From contig CAVPRR010000007.1 of assembly GCA_963707965.1 (NCBI GenBank), forward strand, positions 496,001 through 560,000: a stretch of 64,000 bases of DNA, given 5' to 3'. Position 1 is the stretch's first letter. Every line of letters starts with the position of its first letter. This stretch comes from VRUE01 sp963707965 (lineage in GTDB: Bacteria > Actinomycetota > Thermoleophilia > Solirubrobacterales > 70-9). Shown here in pieces: positions 24,620 through 32,815 of the stretch. Under the pieces are notes generated by a model. It saw only the letters and a list, made by a program, of their open reading frames with translations, had not been told where the DNA came from and ran no database searches. The translations under genes were made by a program, and so were the position numbers.

Positions 24620-25576
24620 TCAGCGGCGGTCGAGTGCCTCTGCCACTTCGACGCCGTAGGGCGAGAGGCACCAGGCGTTCGGGCGCCCCGCCCCGCCGCA
24701 GCCCTTGACGAGCAGACCAGCGTCATGCAAGCGGGAGAGAAGCATCGAGACCTGCCCGGAGTGGGAGATGCCGATGCCCGCCGCGACAGCCTGGTTGGAC
24801 GCTTGGGGATTGTCAGCCAGATACTGAAGGCACGAGCGCAGCCTGTGGGCGCTCGCGTGGCGGAGCATGCGGGGCACTTCAACGCCTGCACGTGGGAGTC
24901 TGAGCGAGTGCTCCTGCAGGAGGGCCTGGGCCCGGTCGTGGCCCCTGCTCGCGGCCTGCGCAGCCGCAGTCGGCCCAAGGTAGGGCGCCACGACCACCTC
25001 GGCGAGCTGGTCGAGTAGGCCCACGAAAGGCGGCACCTCGCCGCTGAGCAGCCGTCTTCGCAGTATGCCCAGTACCGACACGACCATCGCCTCCGGCGTC
25101 GTTGCGGGCGGCTGGCGCTCCAGAGCGAGTTGCTGGCGAGCCGCAGCGTCGACGAGCCGGCCCAGCTGCCCGAGCGTCTGGGCGCGTGATTGAAACCCCG
25201 ACGGGAACCCCGTCATGCTCTCGAGAAGACCGGCGCGCGCGCAGACCGGCTCGGAGTCGAGGAAGACCAGCAAGGCCTCAAGACCGGCGAGCACGCCGTC
25301 CTCCCAGCAGGACTCGCGATCGAAAGCCTCGGCCGCCAGCGTGGTGCCGCGCTCGAGCATCCGATCGAGCATGGCAAGGAAGCAGTCGTCAAGGTTGTCG
25401 AATTGCCGAGCGAATGTCGTACGCGAGACACCGGCACGTTTGGCAACCTGGGCTGCGCTCGCCCCGCGCAGGCCCCGCTCGGCCACTACCTCCGCCGCCG
25501 CCTCGAGCAGGCGAGCGCGCTGGCTTTCGAGAACCTGCTCGCGGCCAGTATTCGGGGTCAGACCGTCATCCGACAT
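24620..25576 (-). CDS. TetR-family regulator with extra C-terminal winged helix
   Basis: 318 residues from ATG 25576 (an in-frame upstream start at 25600 is possible). N-terminal TetR helix-turn-helix at about 20-66 (AAQVAKRAGVSRTTFARQFD). The ligand-type helical domain spans about 70-215. The last ~80 residues (NPQASNQAVAAGIGISHSGQ ... GLLVKGCGGAGRPNAW) are a second, MarR/IclR-like winged helix, so the protein is about 110 residues longer than a usual TetR. It may bind the dyads at 24448-24517. Inducer unknown. Confidence 0.8.
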   Translation of the reverse strand: MSDDGLTPNTGREQVLESQRARLLEAAAEVVAERGLRGASAAQVAKRAGVSRTTFARQFDNLDDCFLAMLDRMLERGTTLAAEAFDRESCWEDGVLAGLEALLVFLDSEPVCARAGLLESMTGFPSGFQSRAQTLGQLGRLVDAAARQQLALERQPPATTPEAMVVSVLGILRRRLLSGEVPPFVGLLDQLAEVVVAPYLGPTAAAQAASRGHDRAQALLQEHSLRLPRAGVEVPRMLRHASAHRLRSCLQYLADNPQASNQAVAAGIGISHSGQVSMLLSRLHDAGLLVKGCGGAGRPNAWCLSPYGVEVAEALDRR

Positions 25577-25803
25577 CGCCCTGCGCCGAGACACCCACAA
25601 GGTGCTCTCTGCCTGGATGAAATCGGCCGATGAAGATGGATCGCCTCGCCTCTCCCCCGATAGTCGCCTTCATCGCCTTCCCCTGTGCTCTGCTCCCCCG
25701 CTTTGCCTCGTGGCCGCAGCACGGGGCGATTGACTCGTTCTGAACAGACTGGCACCAACCTTATGGTTTCGGCGGCTCGGCTGTCAAACGCGAGAAGTTG
25801 GTG

Positions 25804-25817
25804 GGGGATATTTCCCC
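25804..25817. promoter_or_regulatory. Dyad upstream of a DUF4143 ATPase
   Basis: GGGGATATTTCCCC: arms GGGGA and TCCCC. It ends 21 bases before the ATG at 25839. The same element is kept in the fragment at 21863-21921, so operator and gene start moved together. Confidence 0.5.
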
Positions 25818-25838
25818 ATCACATGGTAGATTTACACG

Positions 25839-27068
25839 ATGATTGAGCGGGCTCTCGCGCAGCACCTCCTGGCGGCGCTGTCGGACACGCCCGTCGTCAT
25901 GCTGGTGGGAGGGAGGCAGACCGGCAAGAGCACTCTGGTCACCCATCTGGAGCGCCACGGGCAGGAGGCGGAATACGTCACCTTCGACGACCCCACACAG
26001 CTCGCAGCCGCCCGGCGGGACCCGGTCGGGTTCATCGAGGCGTTTCGCTCTCCGGTGATCCTTGACGAGGTCCAGCGTGCTCCCGAGCTCTTCCTGCCGA
26101 TCAAGGCCGCCGTCGACCGCCGCCGTGACCCGGGGCGGTTCCTGCTCACCGGCTCGGCGAACGTCCTCGCCCTCCCGACCGTGGCCGACGCGCTCGTCGG
26201 CCGGATCGAGGTGCTGACGCTGTGGCCGCTTTCCAGGGCGGAGATCGAGGAGCGGCCGGCGGCGCGGTTCGTCGAGTCGTTGTTCGCCGAGCGGCCGGAT
26301 CTCCCGCGGCCCGCCCCGCTCGGGCACGGGGAGTTGATCGAGCGAGTGCTCCGCGGCGGCTATCCAGAGGCCGCCCTATACAGGGACGACGCGCGCCGAC
26401 GGCGCTGGTTCGCCAACTATCTGAGCACGATCCTGGACCGCGATGTCCGCGGGCTCGCCGACATCCAGCGCCTCGAGCAACTCCCCGCTGTGCTGGCGGC
26501 GATCGCGCTGAGGACTCGAGGCACGTTGAACAAGAGCGCGGTCGGCCAGGACCTCGGCATTCCTCAAAGCTCGCTGGACCGCTACCTGCTGTTGCTGGAC
26601 CGGGTGTTCCTCACCTGCCGACTGCCGGCCTGGCACCGGCGCCTGCAGCCGCGGCTGGTGAAGTCGCCCAAGCTCCTGCTCTCCGACTCCGGCCTGCTCT
26701 GCCACCTGCTCCACGCCGATCGCCGGCGACTAGCGGACGATCTCACCCTGTTCGGCCTGGTGCTCGAGTGCTACGCCGGCATGGAGATCGTCAAGGCGGC
26801 GTCGCTGGCAGCGGAGGAACCGCGGGTCCTCCACTACCGGACCGCCAAGGGCACGGAGATCGATTTCGTGCTCGAGACGGCCGATGGCCGCATCGCCGGC
26901 GTCGAGGTGAAGGCCACCGCCAGCGTCGGCGAGGCGGATTTCCGCCGCTTCGGGCCGCTGGCGCAGGGGCTGGGGGAGCGGTTCGTGCGCGGCGTGATCC
27001 TCTACGCGGGAGACCAGGTCGTGCCGTTCGGCGATCGACTCGCCGCCTGGCCGATCGCGATGCTGTGA
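25839..27068 (+). CDS. AAA ATPase fused to PD-(D/E)XK-like domain (DUF4143 family)
   Basis: 409 residues. Walker A GGRQTGKST (24-32), Walker B VILDEVQRAP (73-82), sensor FLLTGSANVL (101-110). A winged-helix segment lies near 225-255 (NKSAVGQDLGIPQSSLDRYL). The C-terminal domain has the nuclease-like pattern D342 (EIDFVLE) and E356-V-K358 (AGVEVKAT). Ends DRLAAWPIAML. The family is widespread in bacteria and archaea with no settled role. This copy is the likely source of the fragments at 21863, 28135-28180 and 31378-31412. Confidence 0.85.
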   Translation: MIERALAQHLLAALSDTPVVMLVGGRQTGKSTLVTHLERHGQEAEYVTFDDPTQLAAARRDPVGFIEAFRSPVILDEVQRAPELFLPIKAAVDRRRDPGRFLLTGSANVLALPTVADALVGRIEVLTLWPLSRAEIEERPAARFVESLFAERPDLPRPAPLGHGELIERVLRGGYPEAALYRDDARRRRWFANYLSTILDRDVRGLADIQRLEQLPAVLAAIALRTRGTLNKSAVGQDLGIPQSSLDRYLLLLDRVFLTCRLPAWHRRLQPRLVKSPKLLLSDSGLLCHLLHADRRRLADDLTLFGLVLECYAGMEIVKAASLAAEEPRVLHYRTAKGTEIDFVLETADGRIAGVEVKATASVGEADFRRFGPLAQGLGERFVRGVILYAGDQVVPFGDRLAAWPIAML

Positions 27069-27297
27069 TGGGATGTCCGTCTCCGCTGTCCGGTATTCCC
27101 GTACACGGATGTACGGTGAATCCGTTCAACTGTCAGGGGCCGGTCGCGCAATGCGCAGTGGTCGGGCCCAAATACGCATTTCGGCGGCGACACTGCGTAT
27201 TCGGCGGTCGACCTGGCGACAAAGCGGCAGGTTAGGTTCGACAGGCAACGGTCAAGATGGGGCGCGGAGGACATAGAGACCCTCAATCAGAGAACTG
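27069..27297. other. Spacer with hairpin and three degenerate 20-bp repeats
   Basis: CCGTACA (27099-27105) and TGTACGG (27110-27116) form a perfect hairpin just after the ATPase stop and could end its transcript. Further on, TCGG-centred units recur about every 20 bases (27162, 27181, 27201), the latter two as TTCGGCGG preceded by a GCATT or GTATT motif. They lie upstream of the Fic gene and may be its operator or a left-over one. Confidence 0.4.
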
Positions 27298-28134
27298 GTG
27301 GCAGAGAAGACCGCTCCCGCGAACCGTCCTGAGGAAGAAATCGCCGGATACCGCAAGGCGTTGGACACAATTCATTTCAGCGCCGCGCACATCCCGTTCA
27401 AGCGGTCGGTTGTCGAGCAGTTCCATCGTGACCTTTACTCCTTCACCGGCAAGCCCGCCGGGCGCTTCAAGAGCACTCAAAACGAGGTCGCGCGCTTCGA
27501 TAAGCAGGGCCGGAAAGTCGCAGTCATCTTCGAGGGCCTCAACCCTTTCGAAACACCGCAGGCTGTGGACGAGCTGCATGAGCGCTTCGACCAGGCGCTC
27601 AAGGAGGGAACGCATGACCGTCTGCTGCTGACCGGCGCATATGTCTTCGACTTCTTGATGATCCATCCGTTCGATGACGGGAATGGACGCATGTCTCGGC
27701 TCCTGACGTTGCTGCTCCTCTATCAGGCTGGGCATGAGGTGGGGCGCTTCATCAGCCTGGAGAAACTGATCGACGACAGCAAGCAGACCTATTACGAGAG
27801 CCTGGAGAAGTCAACCGCTGGTTGGGCCAATGGACAGCATGACATCTGGCCCTGGATGAACTACTTCCTCGGCGTGCTCAACTCCGCCTACAAGGAACTC
27901 GAGTCTCGGGTTGGGACCATCGCTACCGGGCGAGGGGCAAAAGCGGAGCGCATCAGGCAATTCATCCGATCGCGGATGTCCGATACCTTCACGGCTGAGG
28001 ACCTCGTCCGCGCATTGCCAGACGTCAGCAAAGACCATATCCGCGCAGAGCTGCGCAAGCTGGCGAAGGCCGAGGTTCTCCAATCCCCAGGCCCTGGCCG
28101 CAAACAGTGGAAGCGCCTCGAGGACGACTTTTAG
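27298..28134 (+). CDS. Fic-domain protein, N-terminally short
   Basis: 278 residues from GTG 27298; an in-frame TAG at 27274 blocks any longer start. Catalytic Fic loop H123-PFDDGNG-R131, complete. Fic enzymes transfer AMP (or related groups) to protein hydroxyls. After the core comes a long helix, then a winged helix (AEDLVRALPDVSKDHIRAEL) and the basic end GRKQWKRLEDDF. Usual Fic-wHTH proteins are about 370 residues and carry an N-terminal inhibitory helix with S/T-x3-E-G/N; that part is missing, so the protein is either truncated or unregulated in cis. No antitoxin gene precedes it. Confidence 0.82.
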   Translation: MAEKTAPANRPEEEIAGYRKALDTIHFSAAHIPFKRSVVEQFHRDLYSFTGKPAGRFKSTQNEVARFDKQGRKVAVIFEGLNPFETPQAVDELHERFDQALKEGTHDRLLLTGAYVFDFLMIHPFDDGNGRMSRLLTLLLLYQAGHEVGRFISLEKLIDDSKQTYYESLEKSTAGWANGQHDIWPWMNYFLGVLNSAYKELESRVGTIATGRGAKAERIRQFIRSRMSDTFTAEDLVRALPDVSKDHIRAELRKLAKAEVLQSPGPGRKQWKRLEDDF

Positions 28135-28333
28135 CGGGGGCTCATCGGGTGCTCCACTGCCGAACCGCCAAGGGCGCTGACCGGCACGGCCGAGAGCCGG
28201 TCGCCAAAGGGGAACAGCTCCGAGTTGCGAAGGTGGTCGTCGCGATTCGAGATGAGCACGTGTTCGTGCTCGGCGTCTGCCTGGTGACGAGGCGACGCCG
28301 CGCACGACGACCTGAATCCCACCTACGCTCTGC
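28135..28333. pseudogene. Patchwork of ATPase (and possibly ligase) fragments
   Basis: On the plus strand 28145-28180 resembles 26822-26860 of the 25839 ATPase (the HYRTAKG codons). On the minus strand the frame ELFPFGDRLSAVPVSAL (about 28165-28215) matches the end of DUF4143 proteins (GDRIWAVPVSGLW). At 28257-28304 the plus-strand frame VFVLGVCLVTRRRRA resembles VFALGVCLVTRRRAG of the O-antigen ligase; that last match is tentative. Confidence 0.45.
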
Positions 28334-29569
28334 TCAACTCCACAGCCCGCTGACCGGCACCGCCCAGATGCGGTCCCCAAGGGGGACGGTCTCGGCTCTG
28401 CCACAGAGGACGACACCGGCACGGAAGCTGCCGCCTCGCTTGTCGCGCAGCTCCCTCAGTCGCCTGGTGTCCCGTTCGGTCACCGTTGCCGCGGCCTTCA
28501 CCTCGACCCCCGCGATGGAACCGTCGGCGGCCTCGAGCACCAGGTCGATATCGGCCCTCTGGCGCTGGTAGTGGTACAGGCGAGCCGGTGTTTCGGCCCA
28601 CTCGAGGTGCTTGGCCAGCTCGCTCGCCACGAAGTTCTCCAGCGCCTTGCCCGTGATCTGATCGTCCTCGCGAATCCGCCGCTCGTCGGCGCCAAGCAGC
28701 TCGGTGAGCAGCCCGGTGTCGACCAGGTAGACCTTTGGCGTCGCGACCTCGCGAGCGCCGAGCCCGGGCCGCCATGCGGGCAGCCGCATGACCAGAAAGG
28801 TCTGTTCAAGGAGAGCGACGTAGGCCTTGACCGTGGCGTGGTGCAGGCCCAGTCGCCCGGCCACAGCTCGGGAGGAGAACAGGTTGGCGGCCTGGCCGGC
28901 GAGAAGCCGCAGCAGCCTCGGCATCTCGTCGAGCTTGATCGCATCGCTCAGCTCGCGCAGGTCGCGGTCGAGCACCGTGTCCACGTAGTTGCGAAACCAG
29001 CGGCGGCGACGCTGCCCCTTGCGGAGTCGCGCCTCGGGGTAACCGCCCTCCGCCAGCACCGAGGCAAAGGCGTCGCGACCGACCGGAGCGTTCTCGATCC
29101 ACGGCGGGGAGGAGGCGAAGAGGCCGTCGACGAAGTTGAGCGCCCCACCCTGAACCTCGCTTTGGGAGAGAGGCCACAGCGGGACCGAGTCGACGCGGCC
29201 GGTGAGCGCGTCCTTAACCTTTCTGGAGGCGAGCAGGTTGGCGGATCCCGTCAGCAGGAACCGCCCCGGCTCGGGATCGCGATCGACCGCACTCTTGATC
29301 GCAAGCAGAAGCCCCGGCGCGCGCTGCACCTCGTCGATCAGGGCCGGGCCGGGCAACGCCGCCACGAATCCCACCGGGTCCGTCTGTGCGGCGCCCCTGA
29401 CGTCGTCGTCGTCGAGGTCGAGGCGCACCATCGGATGCTCGTGCGCTGCAATGTCGCGCGTCAGGGTCGTCTTGCCGACCTGCCGGGCCCCGGCAACGAA
29501 GACCACGCGGGTGTCCTTCAGGCCTTCCACGATCAGCTTACGATTGTGTCGGGGGAAGACAACGGACAT
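28334..29569 (-). CDS. AAA ATPase fused to PD-(D/E)XK-like domain (DUF4143 family)
   Basis: 411 residues. Walker A GARQVGKTT (27-35); PALIDEVQRAPGLL as Walker B; RFLLTGSANLLAS. C-terminal nuclease-like pattern ADIDLVLE ... AGVEVKAAATV, then RAGVVLCGRAETVPLGDRIW. It is closer to the 36280-37509 copy (both end AVPVSGLWS) than to the 25839 copy. The start codon is about 30 bases from two direct repeats of 21-bp period. No partner gene. Confidence 0.85.
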   Translation of the reverse strand: MSVVFPRHNRKLIVEGLKDTRVVFVAGARQVGKTTLTRDIAAHEHPMVRLDLDDDDVRGAAQTDPVGFVAALPGPALIDEVQRAPGLLLAIKSAVDRDPEPGRFLLTGSANLLASRKVKDALTGRVDSVPLWPLSQSEVQGGALNFVDGLFASSPPWIENAPVGRDAFASVLAEGGYPEARLRKGQRRRRWFRNYVDTVLDRDLRELSDAIKLDEMPRLLRLLAGQAANLFSSRAVAGRLGLHHATVKAYVALLEQTFLVMRLPAWRPGLGAREVATPKVYLVDTGLLTELLGADERRIREDDQITGKALENFVASELAKHLEWAETPARLYHYQRQRADIDLVLEAADGSIAGVEVKAAATVTERDTRRLRELRDKRGGSFRAGVVLCGRAETVPLGDRIWAVPVSGLWS

Positions 29570-29598
29570 GGGGAGTCGGCGAATCGGTCAGTCAGTAC

Positions 29599-29634
29599 GG
29601 GGACAATTGGATAATACTAGGGGAGAAAATGGAT
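29599..29634. promoter_or_regulatory. Two 21-bp-period direct repeats before a DUF4143 ATPase
   Basis: GGGGACAATTGGAT (29599-29612) and GGGGAGAAAATGGAT (29620-29634), 21 bases apart, upstream of the minus-strand start at 29569. A TATTAT element (minus strand, 29612-29617 region) between them could be the -10 box. Confidence 0.5.
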
Positions 29635-29879
29635 AGCAGCCCGATGCATATCCGGTTCCGTCAGGTTTGTCCCGCCGAGCGACCTTGCCGACTCGAAGCC
29701 GGCGCGATCTTGAAGGATTGTGCCCCCGATGGGGTGCACAATCCTTCCATCGGTGGCTGAAGACGCCGGTGGACGTGTGCCGTCGGGCCATCCCGGCCCG
29801 ACAGGGTCGGCCACCTGAGTGAACCGTATACGCGCTAGCAGCCCTGGCGTCGCTGCCACCGCTCGCCTCGGCCATCGCG

Positions 29880-29945
29880 GCACATCCGCCAGGAACTCTC
29901 CTGCATCAGGCGCGACTTGCCGACCCGGCGCCGCCCGCACAGTAG
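29880..29945 (-). pseudogene. Fragment: Walker A region of another ATPase
   Basis: Minus-strand frame reads GRRRVGKSRLMQE then, after a one-base slip, FLADVPRW. G-R-R-R-V-G-K-S/T-x-L is the Walker A of DUF234-type ATPases, a family otherwise present here only as the fragment at 32355-32707. Confidence 0.5.
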
Positions 29946-29951
29946 CCGTCG

Positions 29952-31211
29952 TCAGGACCAGAGCGCCGCGATCGGAAGCGCCTGGATCTTGCGGTCGAGC
30001 TCGAAGACCTCTGGGCCCGTGTGGAAGACCACGCCGGCCAGGAAGCGATCGTCGAGCCGGTCGCGTAGCCAGCTCAGGTGCTTGGCGTCGCCGCTGTCCG
30101 GGGCGGCGGTTGCCTTGACCTCGATCCCGATGACGCCCCCGCCGCCAAGCTCGGCCAGGAGATCGATCTCGTGACGACCCCCTTCGGTTCGCAGGTGATA
30201 GAGCCGCGGGCGGGTGCGTGAGACGGGGACCTCCGGCCGCAGTTGGGCGGCGACGAAGGTGTCGAGGACGCGCCCGAGAACGTTGCCGTCGGCCACCACG
30301 CCCCGCTCGTCCATGCGCAGAGACGCGGCCATCAACGCCGCGTCGACCATGTAGCGCTTCGGCTGACGCACGAGACGCTTGAGCCGGTTCGAGGTCCAGG
30401 CCGGAACCTGCTCCACGATGAGTAGATCGGTCAGCAGGCTCTCATAGGCCATCGCGGTGACCTTGGTGATCTCGGCGGCCTCGTAGATGGTCTTGTGCTC
30501 GCTGATTCCGGCCGAGCCGAGGGCGTAGGCCTCGAGGTAATCGCGTAGGCGCCCGGGGTCGCGGCGCCTGCCCCCCGGCTGTTCGAGCTGCTCGATGTCG
30601 TGGCTGAGGAGATCGTCGACATAGCTGCCCAGCCAGGCATCTCGCGCCTGGCCCGTCAGCTCGAGGGCGGCCGTCGGGAAGCCGCTCCGCAAGGCCAGGC
30701 TCACGTAGCCGATCAGGTCAGGGGCGTCCGTGGGGCGGTTGAGCTCCTCTCCCGCCGCGATCTTGTCGAAGAACGTGGGCCCGGCCACCAGGCCGAGCTG
30801 CTCGCGGATCGCCATCGGGTAGATGGCCAAGCGCACGAGCCGGCCGGTGCCCGGCCAAACTCGGTTCTCGATCTCCGCGCGAACCGAGCCTGTGACATAG
30901 AAGCGGTTGGGACGGGGGTCGTCGTCCACCGCCCTGCGAACAGCCGCGAGAACTCCGGGCACGTTCTGCCACTCGTCGAGGAGGATCGGCTCAGGGCGGC
31001 CGCGAAGAGCGGCGACGGGATCGCCGCGAAAGACGGCCGCCTCTGCCTCGATGTCGAGCCGAACCCGTGTAGCGGCCCGCCGGCTCATCGTCGTCGTCTT
31101 CCCGGTCGCTCGCGGCCCTATGACCAGGAGACCCGAGAGCTGCACGAGCAGCTCATCGAGATAGGGATCGACAAGCCGGGTCCTATAGGGGAGCGAGTCG
31201 GCGCTCGCCAT
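29952..31211 (-). CDS. AAA ATPase fused to PD-(D/E)XK-like domain (DUF4143 family, divergent)
   Basis: 419 residues. Walker A GPRATGKTT (32-40); Walker B ILLDEWQNVP; FYVTGSVRAEI in the sensor position. C-terminal nuclease-like HEIDLLAELG ... GIEVKATAAPDSGD. The DEWQ and GSVRAE forms mark a separate branch from the other three copies, with a longer middle region. Part of its 3' end recurs, internally deleted, at 32203-32346. Confidence 0.82.
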   Translation of the reverse strand: MASADSLPYRTRLVDPYLDELLVQLSGLLVIGPRATGKTTTMSRRAATRVRLDIEAEAAVFRGDPVAALRGRPEPILLDEWQNVPGVLAAVRRAVDDDPRPNRFYVTGSVRAEIENRVWPGTGRLVRLAIYPMAIREQLGLVAGPTFFDKIAAGEELNRPTDAPDLIGYVSLALRSGFPTAALELTGQARDAWLGSYVDDLLSHDIEQLEQPGGRRRDPGRLRDYLEAYALGSAGISEHKTIYEAAEITKVTAMAYESLLTDLLIVEQVPAWTSNRLKRLVRQPKRYMVDAALMAASLRMDERGVVADGNVLGRVLDTFVAAQLRPEVPVSRTRPRLYHLRTEGGRHEIDLLAELGGGGVIGIEVKATAAPDSGDAKHLSWLRDRLDDRFLAGVVFHTGPEVFELDRKIQALPIAALWS

Positions 31212-31260
31212 TTGACGGCCAGTATACCCCTAACGCAGGTATTTCTATACGTTTGACGCA
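31211..31260. promoter_or_regulatory. Repeated elements before the divergent DUF4143 ATPase
   Basis: TTTGACG at 31211-31217 and 31252-31258 (41 bases apart, about two 20.5-base periods), with TATAC at 31223-31227 and 31246-31250 between them. It touches the start codon (31209-31211). Confidence 0.4.
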
Positions 31261-31302
31261 TGATTTTGTAGACCTTCAGCGCAGACCGCAGCTCGCGCGC
31301 CG

Positions 31303-31412
31303 ATCGTCACCGATTGAGCTCGACCAGGAAGTTGCGCAGCAGGGGATCGGTGATCCGCCACCGGCGGGGCGCGGCCTGATCGACTCGCCGCCTGGCCGAT
31401 TGCGGTGCTGTG
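31303..31412. pseudogene. Joined copies of the 3' ends of two ATPase genes
   Basis: 31303-31378 repeats, with almost no change, the last ~75 bases of the minus-strand ATPase at 22036-23214 (CACCGATTGAGCTCGACCAG and onward). At GATCGA it switches to a copy of the last ~35 bases of the plus-strand ATPase at 25839-27068 (GACTCGCCGCCTGGCCGATT...GTGCTGTGA). Opposite orientations of the parents make this a tail-to-tail join. Confidence 0.75.
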
Positions 31413-31467
31413 AGCCTGGATCACCGATCTCGCCGGTGAGGCCGCCGGCCCCCTACAGATGCGTGTC

Positions 31468-31755
31468 TCAGGCTGCGGCGCGAACCGCCACGTCCAAGGT
31501 GACCGCACGGTCGGGGGCGGCGAGGGCGGCCTGGGCGGCCGCGATCAGGGCCTCGGCGTCGAGGCCGTAGCGCTCGGCGGCGATGCGCAGATCGTCGATC
31601 CCCTTCGTCGGATAGAGGATCTCGACATTCACGGGGCGCCCGTTGGCGATGGCCACGTTGACCCGATCGGTGACCTTCTCGCAATGGTCCCAGCGATCCA
31701 CGCCAACCAGATCGATCGACATGGCATTCGCCTCGCTGTCGTAGTCCGCCTTCAT
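31468..31755 (-). CDS. DUF2283 protein, probable antitoxin-like partner
   Basis: 95 residues. MKADYDSEANAMSIDLVG is the standard opening of DUF2283 proteins (Y-D-x-E-A-D-A-x-Y-I), and VNVAIANGRPVNVEILYP its core strand pair. These small proteins are regularly encoded right after DUF4258 genes. The C-terminal ~45 residues are Ala-rich. Its start overlaps the stop of the DUF4258 gene by four bases. Its last codons recur at 32130-32200. Confidence 0.75.
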   Translation of the reverse strand: MKADYDSEANAMSIDLVGVDRWDHCEKVTDRVNVAIANGRPVNVEILYPTKGIDDLRIAAERYGLDAEALIAAAQAALAAPDRAVTLDVAVRAAA

Positions 31756-31973
31756 CGTCGCTTTCTCCTGGGGATCACAGTAATGACAAATTCCGGGTCG
31801 TCAAGCGCAATCACGATCTCAAGCGGCCGACCGTCGCTGCGAAACCCCATCAAGACCGGGTTCCCGTCGGGATCCGCCGTGCGGGCCTCGGGTGCTGCGA
31901 CAATCGACTCGATCACCCCCGGACCGAGGCGGGCGTCGCGCATCCGATTCTTGGCGTGCCGACTGAAGCGCAC
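31752..31973 (-). CDS. DUF4258 protein, probable RelE/BrnT-fold toxin
   Basis: 73 residues from GTG. FSRHAKNRMRDARLGPGVIE and the closing VITVIPRRKRR fit the DUF4258 family, a compact fold related to RelE/BrnT ribonucleases (H5-A-K-x-R-M motif). Coupled to DUF2283 downstream. Toxicity is inferred from gene order and fold only. Confidence 0.75.
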   Translation of the reverse strand: MRFSRHAKNRMRDARLGPGVIESIVAAPEARTADPDGNPVLMGFRSDGRPLEIVIALDDPEFVITVIPRRKRR

Positions 31974-32129
31974 GCAAGGTCAAGGCTCTGGCGAGCGAAG
32001 TTCGCTCCCCCGTGCATTGCCCACCCCGCCCTCGATCCAGCTCAACACCTCCCGTAGGAGTCGACCGGGTCAGGGCGGCAGGAACGCCGTGGCAAGGCGT
32101 TCGATCTCCTCGGAAGGCAAGCCGGGGAG

Positions 32130-32346
32130 ACTCAGGCTGCGGCGCGAACCGCCACGTCCAGTGTGAGTGCGCGGTCGGGGGCGGCGAGAACGGCACAACT
32201 CGCTCGTAGCCGTCGTCAGGACCAGAGCGCCGCAATCGGAAGCGCCTGGATCTTGCGGTCGAGCTCGAAGACCTCTCCACGCCCCGCTCGTCCATGCGCA
32301 GAGACGCGGCCATCAACGCCGCGTCCACCATGTGGCGCTTCGGCTG
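32130..32346 (-). pseudogene. Copies of the DUF2283 3' end and of an internally deleted DUF4143 ATPase
   Basis: 32130-32200 repeats the end of 31468-31755 (GCTGCGGCGCGAACCGCCAC, then GCGGTCGGGGGCGGCGAG). 32203-32346 repeats 29940-30018 joined to about 30293-30371 of the 29952-31211 ATPase (GTCGTCAGGACCAGAGCGCC, later CCCCGCTCGTCCATGCGCAG), so about 275 bases were lost between them. Confidence 0.75.
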
Positions 32347-32354
32347 ATGCGATC

Positions 32355-32707
32355 GAGCCGGTTGTGCGCGACTCTCTGGAGCGGCTGCTGCCGGACGTCG
32401 AGCGCTTCGGCGCCGCCCGCTACGCCGGCGGCTACTGGAACCGGACCGGGAGCATCGAGTTGGACCTGGTAGGGGGCGATGTGTGGCCGGTGGCGAAGCG
32501 AGTCGCCTTCGTCGGCTCGATCAAGTGGCGGGCGAGGCGGCCCTTCGGCCAGGCGGACGCGCTGAAGCTGGCCGCGCGGCGAGCGCAGGTGCCGGGCGCA
32601 GGCGAGGAGACGCTGCTCGTCGGGGTAAGCTCGCGGGGTTCGACGCGGACGTGCCGCTCGATGTGCGGCTCTCGCCGGAGGATCTGCTCGGCGCCTGGCA
32701 CGCCTGA
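32355..32707 (+). pseudogene. C-terminal fragment of a DUF234-type ATPase
   Basis: About 115 residues: RDSLERLLPDVERFGAARYA, then TGSIELDLVGGD and AFVGSIKWRARRPF, ending FDADVPLDVRLSPEDLLGAW. This is the nuclease-like C-terminal domain of DUF234 proteins (E-x-D ... x-K). The ATPase half is absent, and a one-base slip near 32630 is needed to reach the TGA at 32705. It begins immediately after the ATPase scar at 32346. Confidence 0.7.
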
Positions 32708-32733
32708 GGCCACCCGCAGCCGCGGTCGGGGCG

Positions 32734-32815
32734 GCGAGTGTCGCAGCTTTCCGCATCGCCTTGAAACGGATGACACGCCAGGGAGCCGGCGGGAGCTGAC
32801 TCGTTCGGCTCTTTG
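32734..32815 (-). repeat. Dispersed repeat, copy 2
   Basis: GCGAGTGTCGCAGCTTTCCG through GGAGCCGGCGGGAGCTGACT; aligned with 20522-20610. No open frame follows, so only the leader and start of that gene type remain. The rest of 32708-32991 holds nothing I recognise. Confidence 0.7.

Larger units (their letters stand above)
29570..29951. other. Intergenic region with operator, two hairpins and a Walker A fragment
   Basis: No intact gene. Contents: direct repeats at 29599-29634; a 34-base near-perfect hairpin AAGGATTGTGC...GCACAATCCTT (29713-29746); a second hairpin GTCGGGCC/GGCCCGAC (29782-29802); and an ATPase fragment (29880-29945). Confidence 0.5.

Noticed and set aside
27073..27276. 67-codon frame upstream of Fic
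   Set aside because: It contains the hairpin and degenerate repeats, has no similarity to an antitoxin and no ribosome site.
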